From Gamsiella multidivaricata (taxonomy: Eukaryota; Mortierellomycota; Mortierellomycetes; Mortierellales; Mortierellaceae): DNA of 64,000 nt. The translations under genes and the position numbers were made by a program. The stretch spans positions 124,001-188,000 of the forward strand of contig NW_026251770.1 of the NCBI RefSeq assembly GCF_025024155.1. Reading direction: 5' to 3'. Under the pieces are notes generated by a model. That model worked only from the letters and a program-made list of their open reading frames with translations, did not search any database and was not told where the DNA came from. Every line of letters begins with the position of its first letter. Position 1 is the stretch's first letter. This document shows, piece by piece, positions 1-11,377 of the stretch.

Positions 1-1018
1 TAATCATGGACCGACCACAACGTAGAAAAAAAAATCTCGTCCCCGGGCGAATATTTGTAATCAGCATTCCCAAGCTCTTAGGAAAAGGGGGGGACTACGC
101 ATAGCAATTTTGTGGGCGTCTCCATGATCGCGACAGCAAATCTAATATAACTCTCACTCTACTCAACTCAACTCAACTCCTTACCCCTTTTGAGACATGG
201 ATCTATTCTCGAACTACGCCGAGCAAAAGGCTACTTGATCCCCGCTTTCTCCCTCTTCCTCCTCCTCCTCCAAAAGCGAGACCCCCTACTGCTTGGTACC
301 GACAAGGATTTAATCTCGGACGCGCCCGAGTCGCAGACAGTTCATCAATCGACAATAATTTCTATGCCAGAAATGACCAATTGGGTAGTCGCACCAAGCC
401 GTTTTCAGGAGAAGGGGGGGAAAGAGGGGGGAGATCCGATGCGGGGGGACGAAGGGAAAATGCAGACGACGCGTTTGGTTCCATAGACCGCTTGAACAAT
501 CGATTGGGAAAAAAAAAAGTGCTCTCGTTGAGATTTTTCCCCTCTCCGTGTGTTCGATGTGCTCGAGTCCGGATTACGAAACGCTAAGATTCTGGACCAA
601 TTGAATCGTGTGTGTGTGGATGTTGCATCGGTCAAAGCGCGAACTCTAGGAGCGGCTCGACAAAACTGGATTGGGCATAACACAACAGTCTTCAGCCAAA
701 TTCGCCCCCATGGCAGTTAAACGACCACCCCCTCCCAATGACTCGCAGTTGCTTGAAGTCTCTTTACATACAATCCTCTGTCCTCGCTGCCTCCTTGTGG
801 ATGTGTAGCTAACAATGTAGCGCGTTGAAGGCTTAGGAGTAGAATCACACGCGAGATGTCGACTTTGGCTTCCAAAAAAAAAAAAAAAAAAAAAAAAAAA
901 CACTTGATCCCCCTCCTTTTAATTAGGGGAGTGGACTTTATTGATGCTAGGAATAGTAGAGTAGGTACATGCGTTCTACACGTCTGATTTTTTTTTTTCT
1001 CTGGAATGTATTACCTTC
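1..1018. other. Upstream region, no gene recognised
   Basis: I see no convincing gene here. The reading frames are short, unlike any protein I know, and rich in simple sequence. There is a CTCAA-type repeat near 150-180, a purine-rich stretch near 405-465 and a run of 27 A at 874-900. Part of it is probably the former upstream region of the decayed gene that begins about 1019. Confidence 0.5.
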
Positions 1019-1765
1019 ATGACAGACCCTCTTGATAGCAAGGTCTCCGAAACGAAGCTAAGGATGATCAAGCACGCGCACGGGCTCGTCATATCTTTTC
1101 AACATCATCTCTTGGATCTTCTTGTGTATGAACCACAAACTTCACGCAGACGAACGACTACAACGCGACCCCTCGTGCACAAAAATCCGACTTACGCCTG
1201 TATTGCGATCTATGCACTTTCAAAAACCATCATCTGCGTATTCGTGATAATGAAGGTCGCTTTCTCTTTCATATGTGCATATGGTGGTTACTCAACAGAA
1301 TGTCCATCGTTTGGTAGATATGGATACTATATCAGACTCCTCACGTCCACCGTGTTTCTCCCTGATCTTCTACAAAATATCCCTCTCTAGCTGACTGATC
1401 CATTTATTCTTGAGCTCCAGGGCCGCTCCTATAAGTGTGCGATGCTTCCCGGAGAGTCCTCGTCGACGCGATCTTCACATTGATCCTCAATTACCTCAAT
1501 ATCTCCACCTTGGTCTATTTCCAAGGCAACGAGCGTGGATCTGTCAATGCGATCACGACCCATTGGGTGACCTCGAGCGCGAATTCAAGGGTGGGACGCG
1601 GCGATACCAGCGGGGTGTGTATGCGGAGATGGAGGGCGTGGGAGTCCCAGTGATATGGGTCGGGGTTGTCGATCCAAGAGAAGGAGCATGAGGCGATAGA
1701 GATGCACATCACGGTCGAGGCATGTGTGAAGGAGTATCATTCGGGTGGGCAGCAGCGGGGGAGTG
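1019..1765 (+). pseudogene. Decayed copy of the 7-TM membrane protein gene at 4501-5995
   Basis: Translated pieces line up in order with the intact gene downstream. The segment with KVSETKLRMIKHAHGLVIS matches residues around the first loop and second membrane helix. NIISWIFL (in another frame) matches the second helix, PTYACIAIYALSK matches the third, and NISTLVYFQGNERG then AITTHWVTS match the end of the last helices. At least one frameshift separates these blocks, a TAG interrupts the block equivalent to the fifth helix near 1389, and the segment for the fourth helix is missing. The similarity continues to about 1760 in the region coding the hydrophilic tail. It lies directly upstream of the short Cys-rich gene, just as the intact copy lies upstream of the longer Cys-rich gene. 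I infer a tandem duplicate that lost function; transcription as a non-coding relic cannot be excluded. Confidence 0.75.
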
Positions 1766-2601
1766 GAGCGTGAATCGTTGTTGTCCTTGGGTCTCGGATG
1801 AGAAACCAAGCGTGTCTTCGCGAGGTTGGGGCAGAGCGGAGGCTCTTCATGTGTGTTCCTTGGCACTATTATAGAACGGATACGCGGGTAGCCAAGCTTG
1901 CAGGGGTCCGCACAAGTGTTTTTCAGGAGGGTAAGAAAAGAAATGAACACTTTAAGAAAAACAGTGAACCTCAACGTGGTACCATGTGTAACGTCCAAAA
2001 CTGGATCTCATGCCGAGAGATGTCATCGACGGCCGTAACTTGGGAGCGCAACCTTATCCTGCATGCTAGAATTTTTGGGACAGGAATGAGAATCCAGTAT
2101 ATTTTTTTCCTTTCGGGTTCTGGCAGACGGGGGCCGACAATTTAGAAATATCAACCCCTCCCCCTTCCCCTCCTCCTCCTCCTCTCTCTTTGAAATGATT
2201 GGGTATCGCGCAGCTTTCCCAGAAGAGTGGACACCAGAAGCGGCGAGGAAGAAAGTAAAAATGGCACGAAGAAGTGTCAAAACGGATCATTTCCGGCGGA
2301 CCAAACTCTTGGCTGCTAACATTGGCTGGGTTCTTTTCGACGGCGGTGTTGATGTTAGGTGGACGCCTTGGCAATTGCCAAGAAAAAGCATATCTGTGTT
2401 ACCCACGGTGGTTGTGTCCGTAGTGCAATGACGCTCAGTGAACTCTAAATACTCAAAATTAGAGTCGCTTGGTGGTTTTTCTTGGCACAAGCCTAGAAAG
2501 ATCATAGGGCATGGATCGGCAGAAATCTCGGTTGCACGCGGCACCTTTTGAGCGATACTCGGCATAGCACAATGAACTGGTATGTGCGCACACCGAAGTT
2601 T

Positions 2602-2608
2602 TATAAAA
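2602..2608 (+). promoter_or_regulatory. TATA box of the short Cys-rich gene
   Basis: A TATAAAA element lies about 150 bases upstream of the ATG at 2757, in an intergenic setting. It fits a short leader of about 120 bases that is rich in A and C near the start codon. Confidence 0.6.
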
Positions 2609-2756
2609 GGCATCGGATTCCCACCAGGTCTTGGATTTTTCATTATCATCAACCACACCAACAGTAAAGCAAATTGTAATAGCGAGTAAGCAGTTACAAC
2701 CACAACAAAACATAACACCAACCCTTATCTCAAAACTCCAACTACAATCAACTACC

Positions 2757-3305
2757 ATGTCCACCAAAGCTTGTGCCGCTAAAGGTCGCCGCGAGTGCGT
2801 CCGTGGCTTCTACAGAAACACCTGCCACAGCTGCGCTACGGGCTCTATCGTCTGTGGGATGTGCTCCCCTTCCTCAGCTTCTTGCAGCTTTTGTGTCGAC
2901 GGCCGCAGGGAATGCGACGACTGTTACGGACTCGGCTTTGTCCAACGCATCTGCCAGGACTGCATCAAGGAACATTATCGCCGCCAAGGTCCCCAAGCCA
3001 AAATGACCAAGGCCATGGGCCAGGTTTCCAAGAGCATGGTCTCGCTTACGAGTGTCATTCAAACATCGCCCAAGATCGGTCCCAGTTATGACAGCAGGGA
3101 CGAGAGCGATTCGGACGTATCCAGCGGTTTGAGTGCCCACAGTCTCTCATCATCCCTGAAGCCTAGGCTCCAAGCAGCAGCCTTGAAACTGAGCAGGGCC
3201 ACGTCTATGTTTTCTGGCAGCACCGCGCACAAGGATATGACTCATCACCGCAAGTGGTCCTGGTCGTCCTTCAGCCGTACCCAATCTACCCCCATGGCTG
3301 CTTGA
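2757..3305 (+). CDS. Small Cys-rich protein with DnaJ-type zinc motifs (short paralogue)
   Basis: A single exon encodes 182 residues. I chose the ATG at 2757 because it is preceded by a TATA box and a typical ACC leader, and because the conserved part starts immediately after it. The N-terminal 75 residues carry about 13 cysteines in CxxC pairs. They include CDDCYGLGFVQRICQDC, which has the CxxCxGxG spacing seen in DnaJ central zinc domains. There is no J domain, signal peptide or membrane helix. The rest is Ser-rich, ending in a conserved basic-aromatic motif HRKWSWSS. A paralogue with the same order of motifs lies at 7265-8458, and each follows a 7-TM gene or its remnant. An AATAAA-type poly(A) signal lies near 3406. 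I infer a zinc-binding adaptor or chaperone-like role; the true function is unknown to me. Confidence 0.8.
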   Translation: MSTKACAAKGRRECVRGFYRNTCHSCATGSIVCGMCSPSSASCSFCVDGRRECDDCYGLGFVQRICQDCIKEHYRRQGPQAKMTKAMGQVSKSMVSLTSVIQTSPKIGPSYDSRDESDSDVSSGLSAHSLSSSLKPRLQAAALKLSRATSMFSGSTAHKDMTHHRKWSWSSFSRTQSTPMAA

Positions 3306-4500
3306 ACACATTACACATAACCGAAATCACTTGTATCAACACCCCTGTACAACAGCTCTTCTGTACCATAATATACGACTCCCTGAAAGCTCATGAAAAG
3401 CAACAAATAAATCAATACACACGTCCAAAATCTCTAGCCAATATCGCCGCCGCAAACAGGGAGGTGTAACAGAGCACGAGAGTGCCGTTACGCAGATGCA
3501 TAACATCAATCCCCCCCCCCCCTTCCCTCTTTCCTGTTTCTCTTACTGGCACAGTCTTCGCAGACGCATTCATGCAAATCTTGACGCACAGGACTATTTG
3601 GCGCATGGCCAAAACACCGGTCCAGGGATCGGGGCGCCGCCTATGGAGCGAGATGGGCGGGCAGACGCATAGAGATTCAGGGGCGAAGGATACATGTAAT
3701 TACCATTAGGCGGAACCATCGTGCGTCAAGCACAAAACGGTCCAGGCGCACAATAACGCCCTCTACTCAGGAAGTATATAATGCCCCTACCCTCTTCTTG
3801 CAACCTTTCGCATATACCCTCCATCCATCCATTAATTCTTATCGTAACCACTACTTCTGTTTATCAATCCGTCCCGTTCTTGCAGCACATCCTCACGTTT
3901 TCATTACTTTCAGAGGCAACCCTGCTGTTTTATTTCCAGGTATGACTATTTGACCATCAGCAACCCTGGACTCAAAAGAATCGCACGATAACATCTCTGG
4001 GGAATGCCAAATCCAAACGGCCATCTCAATGATACTATGAAGACCCCAAATGGGATGTGAGTGGTCAGTCGTGGGTTCTCATGAAGGCCTCATGCTTTAT
4101 TCAATGTGTGTTCTTTTGCTTATGGGTCTGCCGGACTTGAGCTTTTGGTTTGTGGTGCGCATAGTACATATGGATTCTGCATGGAAGATCTTCAGAAAGT
4201 ACCAATATACACCACCTGCCGCGAGTGCTCACGCTTCCCATGTGCCGACTTAGCCTGTTTATCTAGTTTGCTTGGATGCATGGAACCAATGCCACCTTGG
4301 CGCTTCCAAGGGACATAGTTTGCTAATCGGTATTCACTTCTTTCTTTCTTTACCGACAGCCTCTCATTCACTGACACCTCGCTCTTACCCCTGATCACTT
4401 TAACCTCATTCACCGGGCGGCGGTTCCCCATTCCGTGCCGCTTCTTTCCTCATTCTTCGGCCTCCCTCCTTCTCTCCCCCTCCTCAGTCATCTCTTCACG
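3306..4500 (+). promoter_or_regulatory. Intergenic region and probable spliced leader of the 7-TM gene
   Basis: No protein-coding gene is evident. A TATATAAT element at 3775-3782 is followed by a CT-rich leader. An intron from about 3940 (CCAG|GTATGA) to about 4487 (CCTCCTCAG) would remove upstream ATGs and join the leader to the ATG at 4501. Only splice signals support this. Confidence 0.45.
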
Positions 4501-5995
4501 ATGTACCAGCCAGATGTTGAAGGTATTATGACCAACCATCCCATACTATACAATCTAAAATGAAACATATCGGCCCGCAGACGACCCAAACTTCATGACC
4601 AATAACTTCCCTGTAAAAAAAGAAACATCCTGGTAACTGGTATCCAGTATTATCAGTACTATCCACACCGTCAGCCTGCACGGCCACATTATCGTCATCA
4701 TACACCTGCCGCACATGTCTCCACTCTCGTCCTTATCTCTCTCTATCTTGTACACGTGCACGCTCATAAACCCCTGCTTGCTCGTCGACCAGTACACAGT
4801 CGCAGACCACGCAATTGACCATGCAAATGCTCCTCGCACAAAATTACTTGAATAGCCGCACAGTGACCTTCACATCAGAAGGCTTATTCACCTAATTCTC
4901 TGCCATCTCTTTTCTATTGCTGCATACAGAGTCCGTCTCGCTGTTCATATCTCTGATATGCATCTCGCTGATGTCGGTCCTGTTCGGTCGCAAAACTGCA
5001 GGGACAAAGCTGGGAGCCATCAACTACGCCCGAGGATTGGTTATCGCACTCTACCTGATCTCCTGGGCGTTCTCGCTTATAGCCACGATGCTTGCTCAGA
5101 CAAACAACTACAATATTGTGTCCTGTACAATGTCCATCTACATTTGCATTATCCTCTATGCGATCTCCAAAATTGTTATCTACTTGTTCTTAATGGAGAA
5201 GGTCTATGTTGTCACAGCAGTAGGATCCACGAGATCTGAATTCAAGGTAAAAGAGACGTGGCATTGTATCTCACTGCATTAACCATAGTTCTCCTGGGCG
5301 ATGGAGCAGTACTTTTGGACTTTTGCCTGATTTCTCCAATATCTTATTTGCTCAATCCTTAGCTTTACAGGATTAACATGGCATTGATCCTGCCATACGT
5401 CGGTATCCTTGTTCTCATGCTCATCTACCGGGTCTCCGAGATTGATCCCTTAACGGGGCATTGTAGTATCGGATTGTTAAAACCAGCGGCGTTGCCACTG
5501 ATTCTTTACGACATCTTTCTGTCGTCCTGGCTGACCGCGCTTTTCATCCGCCCCCTTATGAGCTCAACCTCGCTCCTTCAGGGCCCTTCCAAGGGCAAGC
5601 TCCGCGATGTTGCTCGGAGAACGTTACTGGGATGCGTGATTGCCCTAGTCCTGAGCTCGGCCAACGTCTTCACATTAGTCTACTTCCAAGGCCATGAGCG
5701 TGGGTTGATCTGTCTTACGTCATGTACACTGGATGTCACATTGAACGCGATTACGATCCACTGGGTGACTTCGCGCGGCGGTGGACGGGCACCGGGCGGG
5801 GGTCGCGGATCGAGGGAGAGGCGGGTTCTTAGTGCCGTGCATGGGACGCCTAGCGGGGGCTACGGCTACACGTCAAATGAGAAGCAGGTCGCGCCTTTGG
5901 AGTCTCATATGTCGATCACCGTCGAGTCATATGTGGAAGAGTATCATCATCTGTATGGTGGTGTTGGAAGCAGTTCAGGCACACAACATTGTTGA
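4501..5995 (+). CDS. Seven-transmembrane protein of unknown function
   Basis: Three exons (4501-4522, 4930-5246, 5363-5995) join in phase to give 323 residues. The first exon is only 22 bases; ATG at 4501 was chosen because the frame then enters the membrane domain directly. About seven hydrophobic helices can be seen, at residues 9-26, 41-62, 70-95, 118-135, 150-172, 195-212 and 216-235. They are followed by a Gly/Arg-rich hydrophilic tail of about 85 residues. Recognisable blocks are NYARGLVIALY in helix 2, LVYFQGHERG before helix 7 and NAITIHWVTS at its end. There is no signal peptide. The topology resembles a receptor or sensor, but I do not recognise a named family and see no GPCR signature. 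A decayed copy lies at 1019-1765. Both copies precede a Cys-rich gene on the same strand, so co-inheritance of the pair is likely. Confidence 0.75.
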
Positions 5996-7176
5996 GGTGG
6001 ACTGATCCTTCATCCACGACTTTACTTTTCTCCTTGTATTCATAGTAGCACTCCCTGATGACCTTTTCAAATAATAAACACCATCCTTTGCACTATAATG
6101 AAGTAAACATTCGTTGTTCTGCTGCTCGTGTGATATGCGAAAGAACGTCTTAAGGTGTTCATTTCGAAGTGAAGGAAAGGCTATCTCAGGTGTTCTAAAA
6201 ATCCCTGGACAGGTTACAAAAAAAAGCTCCTTTGGGCGTCATGGGTCTTTTGCTGCTACCATGGACGGAAACACAATGCATGATGGGCTATAGCGCAAAT
6301 TCTCACAAAGCCAACATTGCTTATTTTCCTCCGCACTTTGGTTCAAGAAAGGAGAGAAGGTACTAGGCGCGTGGCTCTCTTTTTGCTATGGAACAGGGGT
6401 GAGATGTTGGTTGGGCTTTATCAAGAAGGATGAATTCACTTTCCTTCGCATGATAGCCCAGCCTGCCGGAGAGGAAAGAAAAAAACAAAAGACAAAAAAC
6501 AAAGGAAAGAAGGAAAGAGGGAGGGAAGGAGAAAAAGAGGTTGGAGTGATAGTCAGGAGCGAAGGTCCCGTTATTCTGTGAACAGACCAGGCCTTAAACC
6601 ATATAAGCTGTTGTGCACGAGACAGATCTCTTTGTTGCAGCTTCTATAAGAATACGCTCCCTATTTCATGTGCCATGCTCAGGCAAAACAAAGAGAAAAA
6701 ATGAGGAAACAAAGACGCGTTAATATTTTATTGCTGTTGATGCTGTAAGATACTGTTTGCACAGGACTTTGCATATGCATTGCCTATTGTTTGTTTTCGG
6801 TGTTGCCGCGCATTATTTATTTATTTATTTTTGTTCCAAAGGGGAGGAATATGTGCGAAGAACAGGGACTTGCTCAGATGGTCCCCCACTTCCTTAAGCT
6901 GAAGCCCTGTTTGTGCTCAAGTGAGAGAAAATCCAGGCACCAACACACATCCTGCCCTCTTTGGGTCCAGCACACACTGCATGCGTGTTTTACCTGACTT
7001 TACCTTCGTGCTTAGACGTGCGGTTAGTGGCCTCCATTCTTCATCGATGTACTTTATCCGCCAGCTCCCTTCAGCCAACAAGTCGGCCACCTATCCAGCT
7101 TTCCCTGCCTCTTTTCAACCAACCCCAACCATTTTATTTCCATTCTTTACATCAAACTAACTCTTTTTTTTTGCTT

Positions 7177-7208
<32 letters not shown>

Positions 7209-7264
7209 TTTTTTTTTTTTTTTTTTTTTTTTTTTCAACTCCCCCAGGACGCATACACATACAC
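5996..7264 (+). other. Intergenic region with long pyrimidine tract before the next gene
   Basis: There is no convincing gene. A purine-rich stretch covers about 6470-6540 and a TATA-like CATATAAG lies near 6600. From about 7149 to 7247 the sequence is almost pure pyrimidine, with CTTT repeats and a T run near 7209-7235, ending 18 bases before the ATG at 7265. This is probably the promoter or leader of the long Cys-rich gene. Confidence 0.5.
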
Positions 7265-8458
7265 ATGAACATAACACCTCAGAACACCCCGAAATCCTGT
7301 AGCGCCAACGGCAACCCCGGCTGTGTCCGGGGCTTTGTCCGGGACCGGTGCCGTAAGTGCAACCTGGGATCCATCGCCTGCCACATGTGCCAACCTACGC
7401 TTATCCTTACACCCAAACCAAACGAGGGCCGTAAACTGCACCGTCTATCGTACACAATCTCATCCTCGACTTCAACGCTGTTCCATCCCCGAAGAAGTCT
7501 TTCCTTCGAGCCATCCACGACCTTGACTTCTACAGCATTCCCCTCATCATCATCATCATCGTCGTCCCGAGCAACGCCTTCCTCACGTCCATTGCCGACA
7601 TCCTTTTCTTCGCATCCCCCTCCTCCCCTGCAATCTCCAGTCTTGTCCCCTTCCCCCGTCTCAGTTTCCTTCCCGTCCGCACTTCTATCTCCCACCTTAC
7701 CATCTCCTGCATCGCCTGTATTACCGCCACCTCTGCCCGCATCAACTAGCGCACCTTGCGTTTTTTGCAAGGATGGTCGTAAGGTCTGCGAGGATTGCTT
7801 CGGACTCGGTTACGTCCAGCGGGTCTGTCAGGACTGTATCCGAGAGAACTATCGTCGGCATAACAGCAGCAGCCATAACCTCGCGGGTGGGAAGATCCTG
7901 GCAGGTATCCGTCGCAAGACTTCGTTGTCGACCTCGACGACGGCGACGAGGACCCAGACAGGGGGTTGGTCGAGGTTCAAGGAACAGTTGGTCTTGACGA
8001 CTCAGCGGTCGTTGCTGCCACAGGCTGGAAGACCCGCTTCGCCTCACGACAATGCGCTGCCGGAATTCATGGGCACAGATCTTGCGGTCCAGAATAGCGG
8101 CATGGGGTTGGATGCCAACAATAGCGGCGGCAATGGTAATGGTATCGCAGAGACGGTGATGGCTCACGAGAGGATTGAGTATTCTTCTGCGCCAGAGGTG
8201 TCGTCGTCACCCGTCTCGGGGAACCTTAGCGGCGGCGACAATAGCAAGACCAAGAATGGCAGTGCTCCTCGGTTGTCACTCAAGGCAGCGATCAAGAAAC
8301 ATCTCAAGGTGCCACCCTTGTTCACCCATCTTCACAACCATAATCATAGTAGCAATAATAGTAATAGCGATACCGGAGGCAAGCGACATCGCCGGCAGTG
8401 GTCGCTTTCGGCATTGCTTATCCCGAGTCTACTTCGGACAGCATCCTCGGCCGCATGA
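7265..8458 (+). CDS. Cys-rich protein with split DnaJ-type zinc motifs (long paralogue)
   Basis: A single exon encodes 397 residues. The N-terminal block (about residues 18-43) has C-x6-8-C-x2-C pairs in the pattern CVRGF..CRKC..GSIACHMC, matching the first block of the paralogue at 2757-3305. A Ser/Pro-rich linker of about 115 residues then separates it from the second block, CVFCKDG..CEDCFGLGYVQRVCQDC, which is contiguous in the short paralogue. The C-terminal half is Ser/Asn/Gly-rich and ends with the shared motif HRRQWSLSALL. No signal peptide or membrane helix is visible. The linker could only be an intron if splice phases matched; the candidate donor near 7432 and acceptor near 7750 do not keep the frame, so I read it as coding. 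The function is unknown; I infer zinc binding from the cysteine spacing. Confidence 0.8.
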   Translation: MNITPQNTPKSCSANGNPGCVRGFVRDRCRKCNLGSIACHMCQPTLILTPKPNEGRKLHRLSYTISSSTSTLFHPRRSLSFEPSTTLTSTAFPSSSSSSSSRATPSSRPLPTSFSSHPPPPLQSPVLSPSPVSVSFPSALLSPTLPSPASPVLPPPLPASTSAPCVFCKDGRKVCEDCFGLGYVQRVCQDCIRENYRRHNSSSHNLAGGKILAGIRRKTSLSTSTTATRTQTGGWSRFKEQLVLTTQRSLLPQAGRPASPHDNALPEFMGTDLAVQNSGMGLDANNSGGNGNGIAETVMAHERIEYSSAPEVSSSPVSGNLSGGDNSKTKNGSAPRLSLKAAIKKHLKVPPLFTHLHNHNHSSNNSNSDTGGKRHRRQWSLSALLIPSLLRTASSAA

Positions 8459-9042
8459 AGCAGCTTCCTTTTTTTTTTTACCATAGGCCCTCTTGTTCTT
8501 TGGCCATAGTCATAATCGTAGTCATACTCCTGAAAATAATAATATCCTGGTTTAGGTTGTCCGTGTGGACAACCTTAGCTTGAAAAAGCGTGCTAAAAAA
8601 ATTTCCGGCCCCAGAAAATGCCCAATGAATCATCAGGGGTCGGATTCACGTTCGCCAGCCATACGGAATTCCTCCTCTTGTTCTTAAGAGACCGCCAAGA
8701 GAAAAAAAAAAAGACTGAAGGACAAAATAGGAACGGCCTTCCACCAAAGCGATAGCGATAATAGGTAAGATAAAAAACACAGAGTATCAAAATGCGCGTG
8801 TGACATATCATGGGAAGGACAGGCATCTGTCTTGACCAAGAAATTGCCCAAACGCGTTTGAAAGTTGCAAGCGGACGGTATCCATTGTTTTGCGGGTTTC
8901 ATCATAGAGTCTTCAATTGCCGATTCAAACAAACAGTTTTTATAACAATGAGAATGGTCATGGCGATATCTAGAAAATGCGAAGGTGGAAATGGTAACTT
9001 TGGAGGGAGAGGGTGAAAACGAAGATGCTGATAATACGATTA
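8459..9042. other. Convergent intergenic region
   Basis: This lies between the 3' ends of the long Cys-rich gene and MPP10. It is AT-rich with A and T runs. I see no gene in it. Confidence 0.5.
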
Positions 9043-11377
9043 TTACAATTTGAGCTTTGCGCTTTTGGCCGCCTCTGCCTGGGACCCGCCCTTGATGCTC
9101 GACCGCTTGTTGCCCTCGCGATCGATAAAGCTGATGTTCTTCTGTCCCGAGAGCGCCTTGACTGCATCCATCTTGTCGCGCACGATCGTCTTCGAATTGC
9201 CCTTGTCGCCGGGTTGGCGACCCAATCTCCGGTCCCTGGCCTCTCTCTCGGCCTGGCGCTCTGCATCCTTGCGCCCCTTCTCCTTGATATCCGCCTTCTT
9301 CGCACGCTTGGCTTGAGCTCTCTTGCGCTTCCGCTCCGCCTGCTCCATCTCTGTATCACCCTTGACCGGTGCCTTGCCTGCAGAGTAGATCTCCTCTGGT
9401 GCCAAAAGGGCCGCGTCTGCAACACTAACAGGGATTGCTTCCTCCATGCTGATTGCCGGTGCATTGGTAACAACGGTGAGCTCAGCCTTCGGAGGCTTGG
9501 GTGCATAATGCCAGTTGCTCAGCGAGTCGAGTTTTTGACAAAGGTCCTGCCAGAGTGTTGTGATCTCCTCGTGCTTCTTTTCCAGTGCTGCCTCGCGTTC
9601 GCTCAGGACGGGTCCTGTTGAAGATGTCTGGCGAACATAGTCATCCTCGTACAGTTCTGCAAGCGACTTCTTGGATTTTTCGTCCGAGATCTCGACCCTG
9701 GAGGACGGATTGAAGGCCTTGGGGTTTGGTGGTGCCTTACGGACGACATCGTCCCAGTTGCCGGCCAAGATGCGCTCCTTGATGATATCCTCGAGGGTCT
9801 GTGTTGTTTCTGCGGTGATAACGGGGATGGGCTTGGCGACTGTCTCGAACTCCAGGTCCTCCTCCAGCAGACTGTTCACGGGCCGATCGGCCGATGAGGC
9901 CTCTCCCTTCTTGGTCCAGTCCTTGGATACAACGTTTTCCTGCTCTAATGCCTCGATTTGTTGCTTCAGTTTCTGCTGTGCCTTCTGGAACTTTGAAAGG
10001 GTTTCTATCGTAGTCAGGGGTAGGAAATGCAGATAGGTCAAACTCCATGATTCATATTTGTAGTCCTGGTCATTCTCTTGTTTAGGGTTTCAAAAGGTAC
10101 CTGTCTCTGCTTCTCCCTCATCCGCTCCAAAGAGGTTGGAGACTCTATCGCCAAGCGCGTTCACTTCTGCGGATTCCTCATCGTCTTCAGCGTCCTGCAT
10201 CTCCATATCCTCATCGTCGTCCTGTCCGGCCTTCTGCTTGCCAAAGGAATCTCCTTCATCATTCTTGGGGCGGCGCTGTGCCTTGGGACGGTTCGTCGTT
10301 CCTTTTGGTAGCGGGGCAAAAAAGTCGCCGTATCCCACATCTATTAATCACGCAGAATAGAATGAGTCAATTCTGTTGTCTCCTATAGGGCAGTATAGCG
10401 AGAGATGGATAAGCTAGAGGCAACCGCGACGTACCATGTGCATCGACCTCATTTTCATTCTCCTCCATATCGCCAAAGTCGTCATCCTCGTCGCCACTGT
10501 CGATGAGATCTGGATCAGCAAAGTAGTCAATTTCTTCCTCGTCCTCATCTGGCTCCTTGCCCTCAATTTCCTCCTCCTCCTGCTTCTCGGTCATAGCGTT
10601 GAACTCTGCCAAGTTGAAAAAGTCATCGTCGACTTCTGATGTCCTGGTTTTCTTCTTGACAGGCAGGTCAATATCATCCAACTCTTCCTCTTCCTCTTCC
10701 TCTTCCTCATCGTCATCGTCATCGTCATCGTCGTCGTCATTGTAGTCCACGATATTTTCGGAGTCTGATCCCTCCATCTCATCTTCACCAGAGAATCCCT
10801 CCATGTTATCTGTATCGTCCATGTCGAGACCCATGTCCTCGTCGTCAAGTCCCAGGTTCATTTCCGCATCGTCCTCATCCTCCTCTCCCTCTGCATCCCC
10901 ATCGCCCTGCTCGTCGGCTGCTGTTTGTGAACCGGTCTTGTTGGACTTGATGTCCTTGATTTCTGCCTTGAGATATGACAGGAACGGGGTGTTCTGCATG
11001 TGGATTTCCTCCCAGATCTGATCGTTGTTGAAACCGTCAACAAACAATTCTTCCAAAATTGATCCTTGTCCCTTTAATGATCCAGTCTCTGCCGATTTGC
11101 CTAGATGGATTGTATATCAAGAAATAGTGGCAAGTGATTAGTTGTCTTGACAACGTAGTCCTGGGATGCAAGGAGAAAGTGGGTTGCTGCTGCACGCGGA
11201 AACTATGATGAAGTGGTGTTGCGGCTTTTTACCGAGGTCATAGAGGTATTTCGTGATAGCCTTGGCCTGCTCTGCAGACACCTCGGACTTTGTGAGAAAG
11301 ACCTCTGGCTTGTCGAGAACCTCTTCGGCAAAGCTCTTGAGCAATGCCTCGTCAGGGATTGTGGTTTCCGCGGGCAT
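9043..11377 (-). CDS. MPP10: U3 snoRNP protein Mpp10
   Basis: Mpp10 is a core subunit of the small-subunit processome in the nucleolus, where with Imp3 and Imp4 it supports U3-dependent cleavage of pre-18S rRNA. Four exons (11377-11233, 11100-10435, 10340-10101, 10004-9043) join in phase to 670 residues, within the usual fungal range. The N-terminus has FAEEVLDKPEVFL and, after intron 1, the family block ELFVDGFNNDQIWEEI. Residues about 120-260 are strongly acidic, as is typical of the family. DVGYGDFF is formed across intron 2. The C-terminal part has the conserved stretch around LADLYEDDYVRQ-like and KLDSLSNWHY, then a Lys/Arg-rich tail. I start at MPAETT; an in-frame ATG 39 bases upstream would add 13 residues. 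Transcription runs towards the long Cys-rich gene. Confidence 0.95.

Noticed and set aside
190..486. 98-codon frame on the + strand
   Set aside because: Low-complexity Ser/Leu and Gly-rich sequence, no motif, overlapping frames in all directions.
6399..6581. Lys/Glu-rich 60-codon frame
   Set aside because: It reflects a purine-rich tract, not protein-like sequence.
7430..7750. Intron within the long Cys-rich gene
   Set aside because: GT near 7432 and AG near 7747 give mismatched phases, while the frame is open throughout.
9013..9621. Open frame of 202 codons on the + strand
   Set aside because: It lies wholly opposite MPP10 exon 4, whose identity is clear.
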